From an uncultured Ruminococcus sp. (GTDB taxonomy: Bacteria; Bacillota; Clostridia; Oscillospirales; Acutalibacteraceae): a DNA stretch of 64,000 nt. The stretch lies in NCBI GenBank assembly GCA_902794395.1, contig CADBHB010000006.1, forward strand, positions 1 to 64,000, in the 5' to 3' direction. Under the pieces are notes generated by a model that was not told the origin of the DNA, did no database searches, and saw only the letters and a program-made list of their open reading frames with translations. The position numbers were made by a program, and so were the translations under genes. This document shows positions 17,440 through 25,966 of this stretch, in pieces; the stretch's first letter is position 1, and every line of letters starts with the position of its first letter.

Positions 17440-18386
17440 AAGTCTCCTTGCTTGGTAAAATATGTATTGATAAACGCGGCCAGCGCATTTCCGACCGCTG
17501 TTTCATCCGTCAAAAGGCTAAGGGTGTGGGGCGCGCCCTCCACCAGCAGCAATTGCTTGGGCGCGGAACAAGCCGCGTAGTTTTTCTCGCTCCACCTGTA
17601 TTCCACGGTCTCGTCGTCGGTGCCGTGCAAAAAGAACACGGGAACGGCGCTTTTGGAAAGGCTTTCGGCGGTGTTGTCCTTGAGGTCGACCCGCAGGAAA
17701 GCCCGGGCGAGCACACGCTGCACGGGGACCATCCAGCCGGGGATGTGCAGCTTTTTCGCGTCGCGCTTCATCTGCTCGTACACCGAGTAAAAGCCGCTGT
17801 CCGACACGATAGCCTTCACCTTGGTGCCGCCCAGCTTATCGGAGGCAAAGGCGACCGAGGCTCCGCCCATAGATACCCCGTAGAGCAGTATCTCCCGCGC
17901 GCCGTGCTCCTCCGCCCAATCGACCCAGCTGAGCACGTCGTACTGCTCGCGCAGACCGATGGTGGTAAAACGCCCCTGCGAGGGCGCGTGGGCGCGGTGG
18001 CAGACAAGCAGCACGTTGAAGCCGTTTTGAAACAGGAACCGCGCCTGCGAGGAGAGGTTCGTGTACAGCTCCGCGCCGATGCCGTGAAAAAGGATGGCGG
18101 TGCGGCAGGCGCCTTGGCTGTAATACTCGCCGCAGAGCCGCAGCCCGTCATAGGATAAGGCGCACACGCGCTCTGCCCTTCTGCGCCTGAGGCTGTCGCG
18201 CGCTTCGCCTATCCTGCCCAGGTATGGCATATAGTAGTGGTTTTTGTATTTTTTTTGATCGTAGTCCTCAAAAGGGACAGGCTTTTTTCGGCTGAATACC
18301 GCGAAAAATATGACAAACGCGGGAAGCACCAAAAAAAACATCAATGCCGCCGCAAGGGCGATACACAGGATAGTCCAAAGGTTCAT
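17436..18386 (-). CDS. Membrane-anchored alpha/beta hydrolase
   Basis: A 316-residue hydrolase with an N-terminal membrane helix (LCIALAAALMFFLVLPAFVIFF). The elbow is GVSMGG (LYGVSMGGASVAF), the acid is in HGTDDETV and the His in GAPHTLSL, a complete Ser-Asp-His set. I choose ATG 18386 (MNLWTILC), with AAGGA upstream and 13 nt after the LRAT gene stop. The frame extends 64 codons further up, but that overlaps the LRAT gene with implausible sequence. It is coupled to fakB (4-nt overlap). It could remove or transfer acyl groups made by the cluster; this is inference. Confidence 0.85.
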   Translation of the reverse strand: MNLWTILCIALAAALMFFLVLPAFVIFFAVFSRKKPVPFEDYDQKKYKNHYYMPYLGRIGEARDSLRRRRAERVCALSYDGLRLCGEYYSQGACRTAILFHGIGAELYTNLSSQARFLFQNGFNVLLVCHRAHAPSQGRFTTIGLREQYDVLSWVDWAEEHGAREILLYGVSMGGASVAFASDKLGGTKVKAIVSDSGFYSVYEQMKRDAKKLHIPGWMVPVQRVLARAFLRVDLKDNTAESLSKSAVPVFFLHGTDDETVEYRWSEKNYAACSAPKQLLLVEGAPHTLSLLTDETAVGNALAAFINTYFTKQGDF

Positions 18387-18399
18387 TTGCGTCGGTCCT

Positions 18400-19245
18400 T
18401 CATTCAAAAAGCTTGCCGCCCATAAGGGTAGATGAATCGTTTTCGTACCAAAAATACTTGGCGGCGGCGCTGTGTTTGCCGTCGACGCAAACCGTCGCGC
18501 GCGGCTCGCGCAAAACGCGCACAGCGCCCTTTCCGGCGCTGTCCAGCCGCACCTCAACCTCAGCGTTAGACACCGCAACTGCGGTGATGCCGTTGAGCGA
18601 GCAGACCGAAAAGAAGAAGCTGTCGCTCACCCATCTGCCGCCGAGCTTTTTTCTGATGCCGGCGTGCTCAAGATCGGTGCCGAAGGAGCGCTTGGCGGCG
18701 TGCGCCAGCAGCCTCCAGCCGAACAGCCCCTCTGTACGCAGCGCGGGGTCGGAAACGGCGTTCAGCTCGCGGCGGCGCTTTTCGGGGAAAATGCCCTCGT
18801 CGCTGACGCTGTCGGGCGTGACCGCCAGATACACGTCGCAGATGGGGCGGTTTAGCCAGCGCTTGCGCACGTCGTCCGCCTGACTGCAGTGCGCCTCGCC
18901 GAACACGCACTCGTTTACAAAGTGCTCGCAGTTGTTGTGGATGATGTTGTAGCCGCCCTCGCCCAGACGCGCCCTGGCGCGCCCTACGGTCTTATCGGGA
19001 GAAAGCCTTCGGCGGCGCTCGCTTCTGTCAGGCACCGCGGTCTCTACTATGCAGCCGCAGGCAAAGGTGTCTATGTCGGTGGCGATGACCTTCACCTCGC
19101 CCTCGGCGGCGCGGTTTTCAGCCGTGGGCGGAAGTCCGAACTGGATCACCTCGTCCTCGCTTACAAATATCCCGTAGTGATACAGCCCGCCCAGGCGGAT
19201 GCGCACCATATCCCCCGCTTTGCAGGCAGTAGGCTCCCACTTCAT
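18400..19245 (-). CDS. LRAT-like domain fused to a decayed phosphopantetheinyl transferase half
   Basis: A 281-residue two-part protein. Residues 1-130 look like an LRAT/NlpC-P60-type thiol acyltransferase: His23 in YHYGIF and Cys106 in the hallmark NNCEHF. Residues 137-237 resemble the N-terminal half of an Sfp-type phosphopantetheinyl transferase (FGWRLLAHAAKRSF, then FFFSVCSLNG, AVAVSNAEVEVRLD). The SHS motif has become VCSL, and the GxDxE metal site has become EVRLD, so Mg binding should be lost; the second PPTase half is missing. Its start overlaps the ACP stop (TAATG). I infer that it binds the ACP through the decayed domain and transfers the acyl group through the LRAT Cys. Confidence 0.72.
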   Translation of the reverse strand: MKWEPTACKAGDMVRIRLGGLYHYGIFVSEDEVIQFGLPPTAENRAAEGEVKVIATDIDTFACGCIVETAVPDRSERRRRLSPDKTVGRARARLGEGGYNIIHNNCEHFVNECVFGEAHCSQADDVRKRWLNRPICDVYLAVTPDSVSDEGIFPEKRRRELNAVSDPALRTEGLFGWRLLAHAAKRSFGTDLEHAGIRKKLGGRWVSDSFFFSVCSLNGITAVAVSNAEVEVRLDSAGKGAVRVLREPRATVCVDGKHSAAAKYFWYENDSSTLMGGKLFE

Positions 19246-19499
19246 TACAGCTTGCCCTCGATGTAGGACACGACGTCGCCTACGGTTTTGAAGTCGTTCG
19301 TGCCCACCTCGTCAAAGCGGATGCCGAAGACCTCCTCGGTGGCGATTATCATATAGAGCATATTGACCGAGGACAGCCCCAGATCGCTTTGCAGACCCGT
19401 GCGCTCCGTAACAAGATGGATGGAGTCGCCCGCGGCCTCGTCGGCGGAAAGCAGTATTTCCTTGAGTTTTTCCAGTATTTCGTTTCTTGTCATTTGCAT
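19245..19499 (-). CDS. Acyl carrier protein
   Basis: An 84-residue free-standing carrier protein. The 4'-phosphopantetheine attachment site is DLGLSSVNML, with Ser44 in the DSL position; the acidic helix around it is typical (EEVFGIRFDEV). It overlaps the end of the acyl-AMP ligase by 10 nt and the LRAT gene start by 1 nt, so the three are translated together. It is most likely the acceptor for the adjacent ligase rather than the fatty-acid-synthesis ACP, because no fab genes lie near. Activation needs a PPTase encoded elsewhere. Confidence 0.93.
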   Translation of the reverse strand: MQMTRNEILEKLKEILLSADEAAGDSIHLVTERTGLQSDLGLSSVNMLYMIIATEEVFGIRFDEVGTNDFKTVGDVVSYIEGKL

Positions 19500-20995
19500 T
19501 TTTTATATCTCACAATCTTCATACTCGGGGTGCGTTCAAAATCGGATGTGCGTATAAATATCTTGCTTACGCGGGCAAAGGAAGGCAGCTTTGCGTTAAT
19601 CTTTTGCAGCTCGTCGCGGATAAAGGCGTCGGTGTCGATGTCGCCGAGACGGGCGACCTCGGTGGCGCGCGGAACTACCTCCAGCGACAAAAAGCGCCTG
19701 CCGTTTTCGTCGGCGTCCTCAAACACCTGCGAGTCCTGAATGAAGGGCAGGGTGTTGAACTGCGCCTCAAGCTCCGCGGGCGAAACGTTCTCGCCGTTGG
19801 GCAGGACGATGACCTCCTTGATACGGCCCGTGATATAGAGGAAGCCGTCCTCGTCAAAGCGAACCAGATCGCCCGTCTTGAACCAGCCGTCCTCGTAGGC
19901 GTCCTCTTCAACGGCGCCCACATAGCCGTCCATCATGTTTTTGCCCTTGAGCCAAAGCTCGCCGTTTACCGTCTTGTACTCCATCTCGGGGAAGATGAGT
20001 CCGACCGACGAGGGCTTTTTGAGGTTTTCGGGATTGCCCGAAACCAGATTGGCGGACTCGGTGAGTCCGTAGCCGGGATAGAGCGAGACCCCCATTTTGT
20101 TGTACTCCTCTATAAGATACGGCGGCACATTCGCCGCTCCGCAGATAATGGTCTTGAGCGCGTCGCCGAACATATTCCTGCCGAACTTCTTTGACAGGGT
20201 AAGCGCCATGTCCGCCAAAGCGGGCACCAGCACCATTATGGTGGGGCGGTACGCCGCCGCATCGCGGAACATATTGCGGTTGTCGCGGCAGATAAACAGA
20301 GTGCTGCCCGAATAGAGGGCGGCGAGCATATTGCGGATGAGTCCGAAGACGTGAGAGAGCGGCAGCACCAGCATATAGCGCTGTTCAAAGGTGCCGGGCA
20401 CACCCAGGCAGCTGTTTATTATGCCCTGCATAACTGCGGTGTTGCTGAGCAGCGCGCCCTTGGGTCTGCCCGTGGTGCCGCCGGTCATAACTATGGCGCA
20501 GCCGTCGCTGCCCTTGCAGTCGGCAGCCGAAACAGACTCTACGGCGGTCTCCTCAACGTTGACCACGGTGAGCACCTGCTTTGCCAAAGCCGCGGCGCCC
20601 TCGGTGGCGGACGACACGATCAGCGCCTGCGCGCCGAACATTTTCGCGCAGCCCAGCACCGCCTGCTCGCCCAGGTGAACGGGCAGCACCGCCGCCGTGC
20701 AGCCCAGAGTGGTGACGGCGAGAAACGCCTTTACAAAGTCGTAGGAATTGGGCACCAGCAGCGCCACGCGCTGTTTGTCCGCTCCCCTGCGCTTGAGCAC
20801 CGCGCGGAACCCTGCCACATCCTCGGCAAGCTGCGCGAAGGTGTAGCGTTTGCCGTCGTCCTCAACGGCGATGAGGTCGGCGTACTGCGCCGACCTGTCC
20901 TCCCACATCTGTGCGAGAGTGTCGTAGCGCTTTATGCGGGCGAAGCTCTCCTCCCCCGTGTATTTGCGGTAAAGATCCAAAGTATCTGCTATCAT
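19490..20995 (-). CDS. Acyl/aryl-AMP ligase (ANL superfamily)
   Basis: A 501-residue adenylate-forming enzyme that should activate a carboxylic acid with ATP and load the neighbouring ACP. Motifs: P-loop MTGGTTGRPKGALLS near residue 170, aromatic/acid-binding YPGYGLTES near 320, the hinge GWFKTGDLVRFDEDG, TGRIKEVI, and the terminal catalytic Lys in RTPSMKIVRYK. Length is normal. Its end overlaps the ACP start by 10 nt. The substrate could be a fatty or aryl acid; the A5/A8 pocket residues cannot be assigned by eye. Confidence 0.9.
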   Translation of the reverse strand: MIADTLDLYRKYTGEESFARIKRYDTLAQMWEDRSAQYADLIAVEDDGKRYTFAQLAEDVAGFRAVLKRRGADKQRVALLVPNSYDFVKAFLAVTTLGCTAAVLPVHLGEQAVLGCAKMFGAQALIVSSATEGAAALAKQVLTVVNVEETAVESVSAADCKGSDGCAIVMTGGTTGRPKGALLSNTAVMQGIINSCLGVPGTFEQRYMLVLPLSHVFGLIRNMLAALYSGSTLFICRDNRNMFRDAAAYRPTIMVLVPALADMALTLSKKFGRNMFGDALKTIICGAANVPPYLIEEYNKMGVSLYPGYGLTESANLVSGNPENLKKPSSVGLIFPEMEYKTVNGELWLKGKNMMDGYVGAVEEDAYEDGWFKTGDLVRFDEDGFLYITGRIKEVIVLPNGENVSPAELEAQFNTLPFIQDSQVFEDADENGRRFLSLEVVPRATEVARLGDIDTDAFIRDELQKINAKLPSFARVSKIFIRTSDFERTPSMKIVRYKKCK

Positions 20996-21088
20996 GGTAT
21001 TTCCCCCTTTTTCAGCGCCCCCGAAAGTCCCGTGACTTCGGTGCTGCCGTATATTGTTCAGGCAAAGAGCGCCGAGCGCCCTTTACTG

Positions 21089-21736
21089 TTATTTACCTGA
21101 TAAAAGCCCCTCCATGTACTCCTCGCGCTCGCGGAGGCGGCGGGTTATGTCGTTTATTTTGGAGAACGCGGGTCTGCCCTCGCACAGCGCCGTGAGGTCC
21201 ACAGGCTCGTCGACCACCGCCTCAAGGCGGCTGTACCAGTGTTCGCGGGGCTTGACATACACCGGCACGATGGGTCGCTTGCTCTGCATTGAGATAAGCG
21301 CCGCGCCGGTTTTGAACTCCTGCAGCTTACCGCCGTCGCCCACGTGGCCCTCGGGAAACAGCGTCACCAGATTTCCCGCGGTAAGGCTGTCGGTTATCTG
21401 ACGGAAGGAATTTATGCTGAAATTGTCCGCGTCAATCGGGATACAGCAGCCCGCCGCGCGGAAAAACGGTCCCGCCTTGGTTTCCATGAACGCCTGATGG
21501 CACACGAACCGATGGCGGCGGTACCAGATAACGAACATAAGATAGCCGGGATCGACAAAGCTGGTGTGGTTAGCCACCACCAGCGCGCCGCCGCGGATGC
21601 GTTTTTTTGCCTTGTCTGAGGTGTAGCGGATCCTCGGTCTGAGCCAGATGACGCCCGGAAGAGCGCCCGAGATCCTTATGAAATCGGCGACGAAGTCCTT
21701 GGGTGAGAACAGCCTCGCCTTATTTGGTTTGCTCAT
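21089..21736 (-). CDS. PlsC-like acyltransferase, second copy
   Basis: A 215-residue 1-acylglycerol-phosphate acyltransferase family protein. Motif I is NHTSFVDP (HX4D), motif III is FPEGHVGDGG, and PIVPVYV is motif IV. I start at ATG 21736 (MSKPNKARLF), which overlaps the end of the upstream acyltransferase by 17 nt. The extra in-frame sequence up to 21838 is the shadow of the neighbour. Two different acyltransferases beside two acyl-ligases suggest a lipid with two acyl chains, or acylation of a head group. The acceptor is unknown. Confidence 0.88.
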   Translation of the reverse strand: MSKPNKARLFSPKDFVADFIRISGALPGVIWLRPRIRYTSDKAKKRIRGGALVVANHTSFVDPGYLMFVIWYRRHRFVCHQAFMETKAGPFFRAAGCCIPIDADNFSINSFRQITDSLTAGNLVTLFPEGHVGDGGKLQEFKTGAALISMQSKRPIVPVYVKPREHWYSRLEAVVDEPVDLTALCEGRPAFSKINDITRRLREREEYMEGLLSGK

Positions 21737-22358
21737 ACAATTGTCGCTCCAAATCGATGATTTTTTCGCGCAGCGCTTCGGATATGCGCTCCAGATTCTC
21801 CTTTTCGGAGAGGGCGCTGTCGTAGAGCTCGCGCGCATTGATCGGAGCTCCGATTATGACGCGGGCGCGTTTTTTTGAGAAGTAGGCGCCGTTGGTGAAC
21901 ACCGGTATCACAGGCGCGCCGCTTTGCAGCGCCAGATACGCCGCGCCGGGCTTGAACGGCAGCGGACGCTGCTCGCCCTTGAGCGGCAGACGGCTTTCCG
22001 GAAACACCATGACCACGCCGCCGCGCTCCAGCACCGAGAGCGACTTGCCCGTTACGCCGTAGTCAAAGCTTTGGCGGTCTACAAATATGCCGCCCATCAT
22101 TTTCAAAAAGAGCCCCAGCGGCTGTTTTTGAAACAGCACCTCCGCCATCTGCGTGCGCAGGGTGCGGAAGAAAAACACAAACAGATACGCCGCGTAGTCC
22201 CAAACCGTGGTGTGGTTGGAAACAACGATCGCCGCGCCCTTTACGCGGCGGCTTTGCGCCGCCTTGTCCTCGTAATGCACCTTGGTGCGGAAAATCAGCT
22301 TTTGCACGGGCCAGCCCGTTATTTTGACAAAAGCGTTCCAAATGCTAATCAGTATCAT
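21720..22358 (-). CDS. PlsC-like acyltransferase, first copy
   Basis: A 212-residue LPLAT-family acyltransferase. Motif I is NHTTVWDY (HX4D), the glycerol-phosphate motif II region is GGIFVDRQS, motif III is FPESRLPL (Ser in place of the usual Gly) and motif IV is APVIPVFTNG. It overlaps the ligase-ACP gene by 14 nt and the next acyltransferase by 17 nt. The FPES variant sets it apart from housekeeping PlsC and from its neighbour, so the two probably differ in acceptor. Confidence 0.88.
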   Translation of the reverse strand: MILISIWNAFVKITGWPVQKLIFRTKVHYEDKAAQSRRVKGAAIVVSNHTTVWDYAAYLFVFFFRTLRTQMAEVLFQKQPLGLFLKMMGGIFVDRQSFDYGVTGKSLSVLERGGVVMVFPESRLPLKGEQRPLPFKPGAAYLALQSGAPVIPVFTNGAYFSKKRARVIIGAPINARELYDSALSEKENLERISEALREKIIDLERQLYEQTK

Positions 22359-24270
22359 TCTGCGCGTTCCTTATATAATCATAAAACTGACGGGCGGTGT
22401 TAAGGCTGCCCGCCTCCTGCGGGAACGACAGCGAAAAGTCCTCCTGCAGCTTGGCGATCATCGCGAAGTAGTCCAGACTGGTGCCGCCCAGATCCGCGAA
22501 GAAATCGGACTCGGGCGCGACCTCCTCGGTACGGCGCTCCAGCGCCACCGCGAACACCTCGCGCAGATGGCGCATCAGCTCGTCCTCCTCGCCGCCCGTC
22601 TCACGCTTTTTCGGGTCTACGGTATGCAGCCTGCCCGAGCGGTAGTCTTCGCCCAGGCGCTTGCGGTTGAGCTTGAATTCATCGCCCGTCATAAGCGGGT
22701 CGCTGATGTATACTATCCTGCCCACCTGACCCGTCAGCTGCTGTTCGCCTAAAAGGCGCTTGATTTCGCGGTCGAGCGACTCAAGCCGCTCCGCCGTTAT
22801 ATAGCGGTTGACACTTACCAGCAGCACGGGCGTTTTGCCGTCGCTTACAAGGCAAACGCCGTTTGAACCGCCTCGCAGCGCCGGCTCTGCCAGATTGGGG
22901 TTGAGGTTTTCGCCGTTTGATGCCACGATCAGATCGTCCGAGCGCCCGAGTATGCGGTACTTGCCGTTGACGCACTCCGCCAAATCGTGGGTATTGAACC
23001 ATTCGTTTTTATCGGTAACGGTCTTTTTGCCGTCCTCGATGATGTATTTTGCGATGGACTTGCCGCGCACCAGCAGCTCGCCCTTATCGTTTATCCTGTA
23101 TTCGGCGTAGGTCATGGGTCTGCCCACCGAGCAGGCGTTTAGCACCCTGCGGTCGTCGGACAGCTCCACCGAGGTTATGCCGATCTCGGTCATGCCGTAG
23201 CCGTCCGCCAGCCGATAGCCGACAGCGTTGAAGAACTCGATGACCTCGGGGCGTATCGCGCTGCCGCCGGTTATCAAAAAGCTTATGCTGTCGCCGAAGA
23301 GATTTTCGCGCACCTCCCTGAACGCCGCCTTGGAAAAGGCGTCGGCAAGCTTGGGCATGCCGCTTAGCCTGCGCGAGATGCGAAGTCCCTTTTGGAATTT
23401 TTTATAGGTCTTTTCGCCGCGGTTTTTGATGGTTTTTACAGCCTGATCGTACACCGTTTCCCAAAACAGCGGCACCGCGAAGATATGCGTGACCTTGTGG
23501 CGCTTGATGGTGTTGACGATGGTCTGCGGCTGCATATCGTTTAGCTGCACGAAGGCGCGCGAGAAAAACGCGAACCAGATATACATGGCTATCAGCCCGA
23601 ACACATGGTAAAACGGCAGGAAGCAGAGCTGCTTGATATAGCCCTCGCAGTGCCTCTTGACCAGGGCACATTCGCGGATGATGCCGTAGCTGTCGTGGAT
23701 CTGAAAGCGGAGCTCCTCGGCGGAATAGGCGCAGACCTTTACATGGTCGGAGGTGCCAGAGGACATCACCAAGATCTCCTCGCCGAAGGCGTCCGGCGAA
23801 AAGGGCGCGTCCGCCACGGGGATGTCGTCGGCGAGGACGGTGTTTACGGAATACCGCCGCCGGTCGGAGATGACCGCCTGCGCGCCGCAGTCCCCAAGCG
23901 CCTGCTCAAGCGCGGCTTCGCTGAGGCGCAGATTCATAAGCAGGGGCCGCCAGCCGCAGATCAGGATAGCCCAAAACAGCTCGATCCAGCGCAGCGAATT
24001 GTCCATGCTAAGTCCTACCGCCGCGCCCTTGGGCAGAGCGAGCAGCTCGTTAAGACCCGCCGCCAGCCGCAGTATCTCATCATACGCCTGACCGTAGGTG
24101 GTTTTTTGTATGCGGTAGCCCTCGCTTTTCTCGTACATAAGGTTTTCTTTTTCGCTGAACATCAGCTCAAACAGAGAGGAAAAACCCTCGGGCGAGGCGT
24201 CGAGCCTCTTAAGCTTCGCCTCTACAAATTCATTGATGGACCCGTAATGTCCCAATCCCAACGCTTCCAT
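22345..24270 (-). CDS. Acyl-AMP ligase fused to a C-terminal acyl carrier protein
   Basis: A 641-residue fusion. Residues about 30-520 form an ANL ligase with a shortened P-loop (MSSGTSDHVKV instead of SGTTGxPKG), YGMTEIG, NTHDL in place of TGDL, and a terminal Lys region FKLNRKRLG. Residues about 560-635 form an ACP with DLGGTSLDYF as the phosphopantetheine site. The first ATG (MEALGLGHYG) at 24270 is used; a TTG two codons upstream is less likely. It is the first gene of the cluster, behind its own promoter. It should self-load an acyl group onto its own carrier. The degenerate P-loop makes weak or altered activity possible. Confidence 0.88.
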   Translation of the reverse strand: MEALGLGHYGSINEFVEAKLKRLDASPEGFSSLFELMFSEKENLMYEKSEGYRIQKTTYGQAYDEILRLAAGLNELLALPKGAAVGLSMDNSLRWIELFWAILICGWRPLLMNLRLSEAALEQALGDCGAQAVISDRRRYSVNTVLADDIPVADAPFSPDAFGEEILVMSSGTSDHVKVCAYSAEELRFQIHDSYGIIRECALVKRHCEGYIKQLCFLPFYHVFGLIAMYIWFAFFSRAFVQLNDMQPQTIVNTIKRHKVTHIFAVPLFWETVYDQAVKTIKNRGEKTYKKFQKGLRISRRLSGMPKLADAFSKAAFREVRENLFGDSISFLITGGSAIRPEVIEFFNAVGYRLADGYGMTEIGITSVELSDDRRVLNACSVGRPMTYAEYRINDKGELLVRGKSIAKYIIEDGKKTVTDKNEWFNTHDLAECVNGKYRILGRSDDLIVASNGENLNPNLAEPALRGGSNGVCLVSDGKTPVLLVSVNRYITAERLESLDREIKRLLGEQQLTGQVGRIVYISDPLMTGDEFKLNRKRLGEDYRSGRLHTVDPKKRETGGEEDELMRHLREVFAVALERRTEEVAPESDFFADLGGTSLDYFAMIAKLQEDFSLSFPQEAGSLNTARQFYDYIRNAQNDTD

Positions 24271-24319
24271 AAACAAAATCCGTTTCTATTTCTATATTAT
24301 TTCTATGTACACATAACCG

Positions 24320-24349
24320 ATTATACTACAAACCTCCGCCTTTTTTCAA
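24320..24349 (-). promoter_or_regulatory. Promoter of the acyl-ligase/ACP cluster
   Basis: Minus-strand TTGAAA (24344-24349), 18-nt spacer, TATAAT (24320-24325), about 50 nt upstream of the ligase-ACP ATG. Because the genes down to 16.5 kb overlap or abut, this may drive the whole set including fakB-fakA. Confidence 0.8.
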
Positions 24350-24377
24350 GTCCTTTCGACACTTTCCTTTAAAAAGC

Positions 24378-24409
24378 AAAAAGGGAGCCCCCGGTCAACG
24401 GACTCCCTT
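24378..24409 (-). terminator. Terminator of the two-component operon
   Basis: Minus-strand AAGGGAG (24403-24409) pairs with CTCCCTT (24381-24387), followed by a T-rich run. It ends the histidine kinase transcript just before the promoter of the acyl cluster. Confidence 0.8.
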
Positions 24410-24430
24410 GTCGCTTTATGGTTATTGTTT

Positions 24431-25966
24431 TTATGTTCCTTTTTTATGCTTTTTAACGCTTACCGCTTCTATCTCGAACCAGAAGGTGCTGCCCTTTCCG
24501 ATGGCGCTGCGCACCCCGTAACGGGCATTGTGAGCGTCGAGGATGCTCTTTACTATTGACAGCCCCAGTCCCGAGCCTATCACGCCGCGCCTGTGCTCCT
24601 TGTCCACCTTGTAGTAGCGGTCCCAGATGTACGGCAGCTTGTCGGCGGGTATACCCTCGCCGTGGTCGGTGACCTCGATGCGCACGCGCTTGTCCTTGAC
24701 GCGCTGCGTGAGGATAACGGTCTTGTCCTCGCCCGCGTGGTTGACCGCGTTGTTCACAAGGTTGTAGATGACCTGCGAGATGCGCAGCTCGTCGGCGTCG
24801 ATATAAACGTCCTCGGCGCCGTTAAACTCGATGTCGAAGCCGTCCTGCTCCACAAGCTTGGCGTAGCGGTCGAAGATGGCGCGGACGCTGTCGGTGAGGC
24901 AGAACACCTTTTTCTCAGCCTGCAAAGCGCCTGACTGCAGCTTTGACAGGTCAAGCAGGTCATTGACTAAGGTGGAGAGGCGGGTAGCCTCGTCAATGAT
25001 GATCTGTATGTTCTCGGGGGTGTTTTCTCCCGGCAGATCACGCATCACCTCGCCGTAGCCGGTTATCATGGTCAGCGGCGTTCGCAGATCGTGTGAGATA
25101 TTGGCTATAAGCTCCCGCTGCAGCTTTTCGGTGGCGGCAAGCTCGGTTTTGGCGTATTCGAGGGTGCGGTTAAGCTCTACCACCTCGCGGTAGCCCTTGG
25201 CGCTGAAGCTGATGTCGTAGTTCTTTTTGGCAAGCTCCTTCGCCGCGCGGTTGGTCTTGGCTATCGGCTTGGCTATGCGGTGGCTGGCGTAGACCGAGAA
25301 GATCACCGACAGCAGCACAAACACGACCGACACCAGCAGCATTTGGTTTTTGATGACCTCGAGCGTCGTGTTGAGCGGAGTGATGGACGAGGTGATTATC
25401 AAAAAGGACTGCCGCCCGTCGGAGCGCGTTATTATGTAGGTGTAGACAAGGCTTTCGTTGTTGTCCGCCTTTGCCTGCCTCACCGCCGCCTGAACGCTGT
25501 CGGCGCTTGCCATCGACTGCTTAAGTATCTCTATGCGCCGCCGCGCCGCGTCCTCGGCGTCGTTGTGGTCCACAAAGCTGGTCTTGCCTCCGCTGTCAAC
25601 GGTTTTTTCGTAGTACTCCAGCACATCCGCGTCGTCTAAGTTGAGCTGTATGGCGGGGTTCTCGTAGGAACATTCGCGGGTCTTTTTCGGAGCGCCGCCG
25701 CTGAGGTCATACAGATACACCGACAGGGTGTATTCGCTGGCGACGTTGTCCACGGTCGCCCAGACGTTTTTGTTGTACGCCACCGCCCGCGAGATGCGCG
25801 AGGCGCCCTTGTCCACCTTCATCGATTTGGAAACCGTGTAGAGCGGCTTAAGGAAGAACGACTGGAACACCCACAGCACCACGAGAATGATGGCTCCGAA
25901 CACCAAAAAATAACCCAGCAGCTTGACACGCAGCGGCATTTTTTGCCGAATATCAAACCGTTTCAA
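24431..25966 (-). CDS. Sensor histidine kinase
   Basis: A membrane sensor kinase of about 511 residues. Two membrane helices (YFLVFGAIILVVLWVF and LVSVVFVLLSVIFSVY) flank an extracellular domain of about 140 residues. A HAMP linker (RIAKPIAKTNRAAKEL), the HisKA box ISHDLRTPLTMI, the N box NAVNHAG, the G1 box DHGEGIP and the G2 box GSGLGLSIV follow. The start is uncertain: TTG 25966 (KRFDIRQK) has GGGGAG about 12 nt upstream; ATG 25939 has no good ribosome site; TTG 25978 sits directly on the ribosome site. It overlaps the response regulator end and pairs with it. The stimulus is unknown. Confidence 0.92.
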   Translation of the reverse strand: MKRFDIRQKMPLRVKLLGYFLVFGAIILVVLWVFQSFFLKPLYTVSKSMKVDKGASRISRAVAYNKNVWATVDNVASEYTLSVYLYDLSGGAPKKTRECSYENPAIQLNLDDADVLEYYEKTVDSGGKTSFVDHNDAEDAARRRIEILKQSMASADSVQAAVRQAKADNNESLVYTYIITRSDGRQSFLIITSSITPLNTTLEVIKNQMLLVSVVFVLLSVIFSVYASHRIAKPIAKTNRAAKELAKKNYDISFSAKGYREVVELNRTLEYAKTELAATEKLQRELIANISHDLRTPLTMITGYGEVMRDLPGENTPENIQIIIDEATRLSTLVNDLLDLSKLQSGALQAEKKVFCLTDSVRAIFDRYAKLVEQDGFDIEFNGAEDVYIDADELRISQVIYNLVNNAVNHAGEDKTVILTQRVKDKRVRIEVTDHGEGIPADKLPYIWDRYYKVDKEHRRGVIGSGLGLSIVKSILDAHNARYGVRSAIGKGSTFWFEIEAVSVKKHKKGT

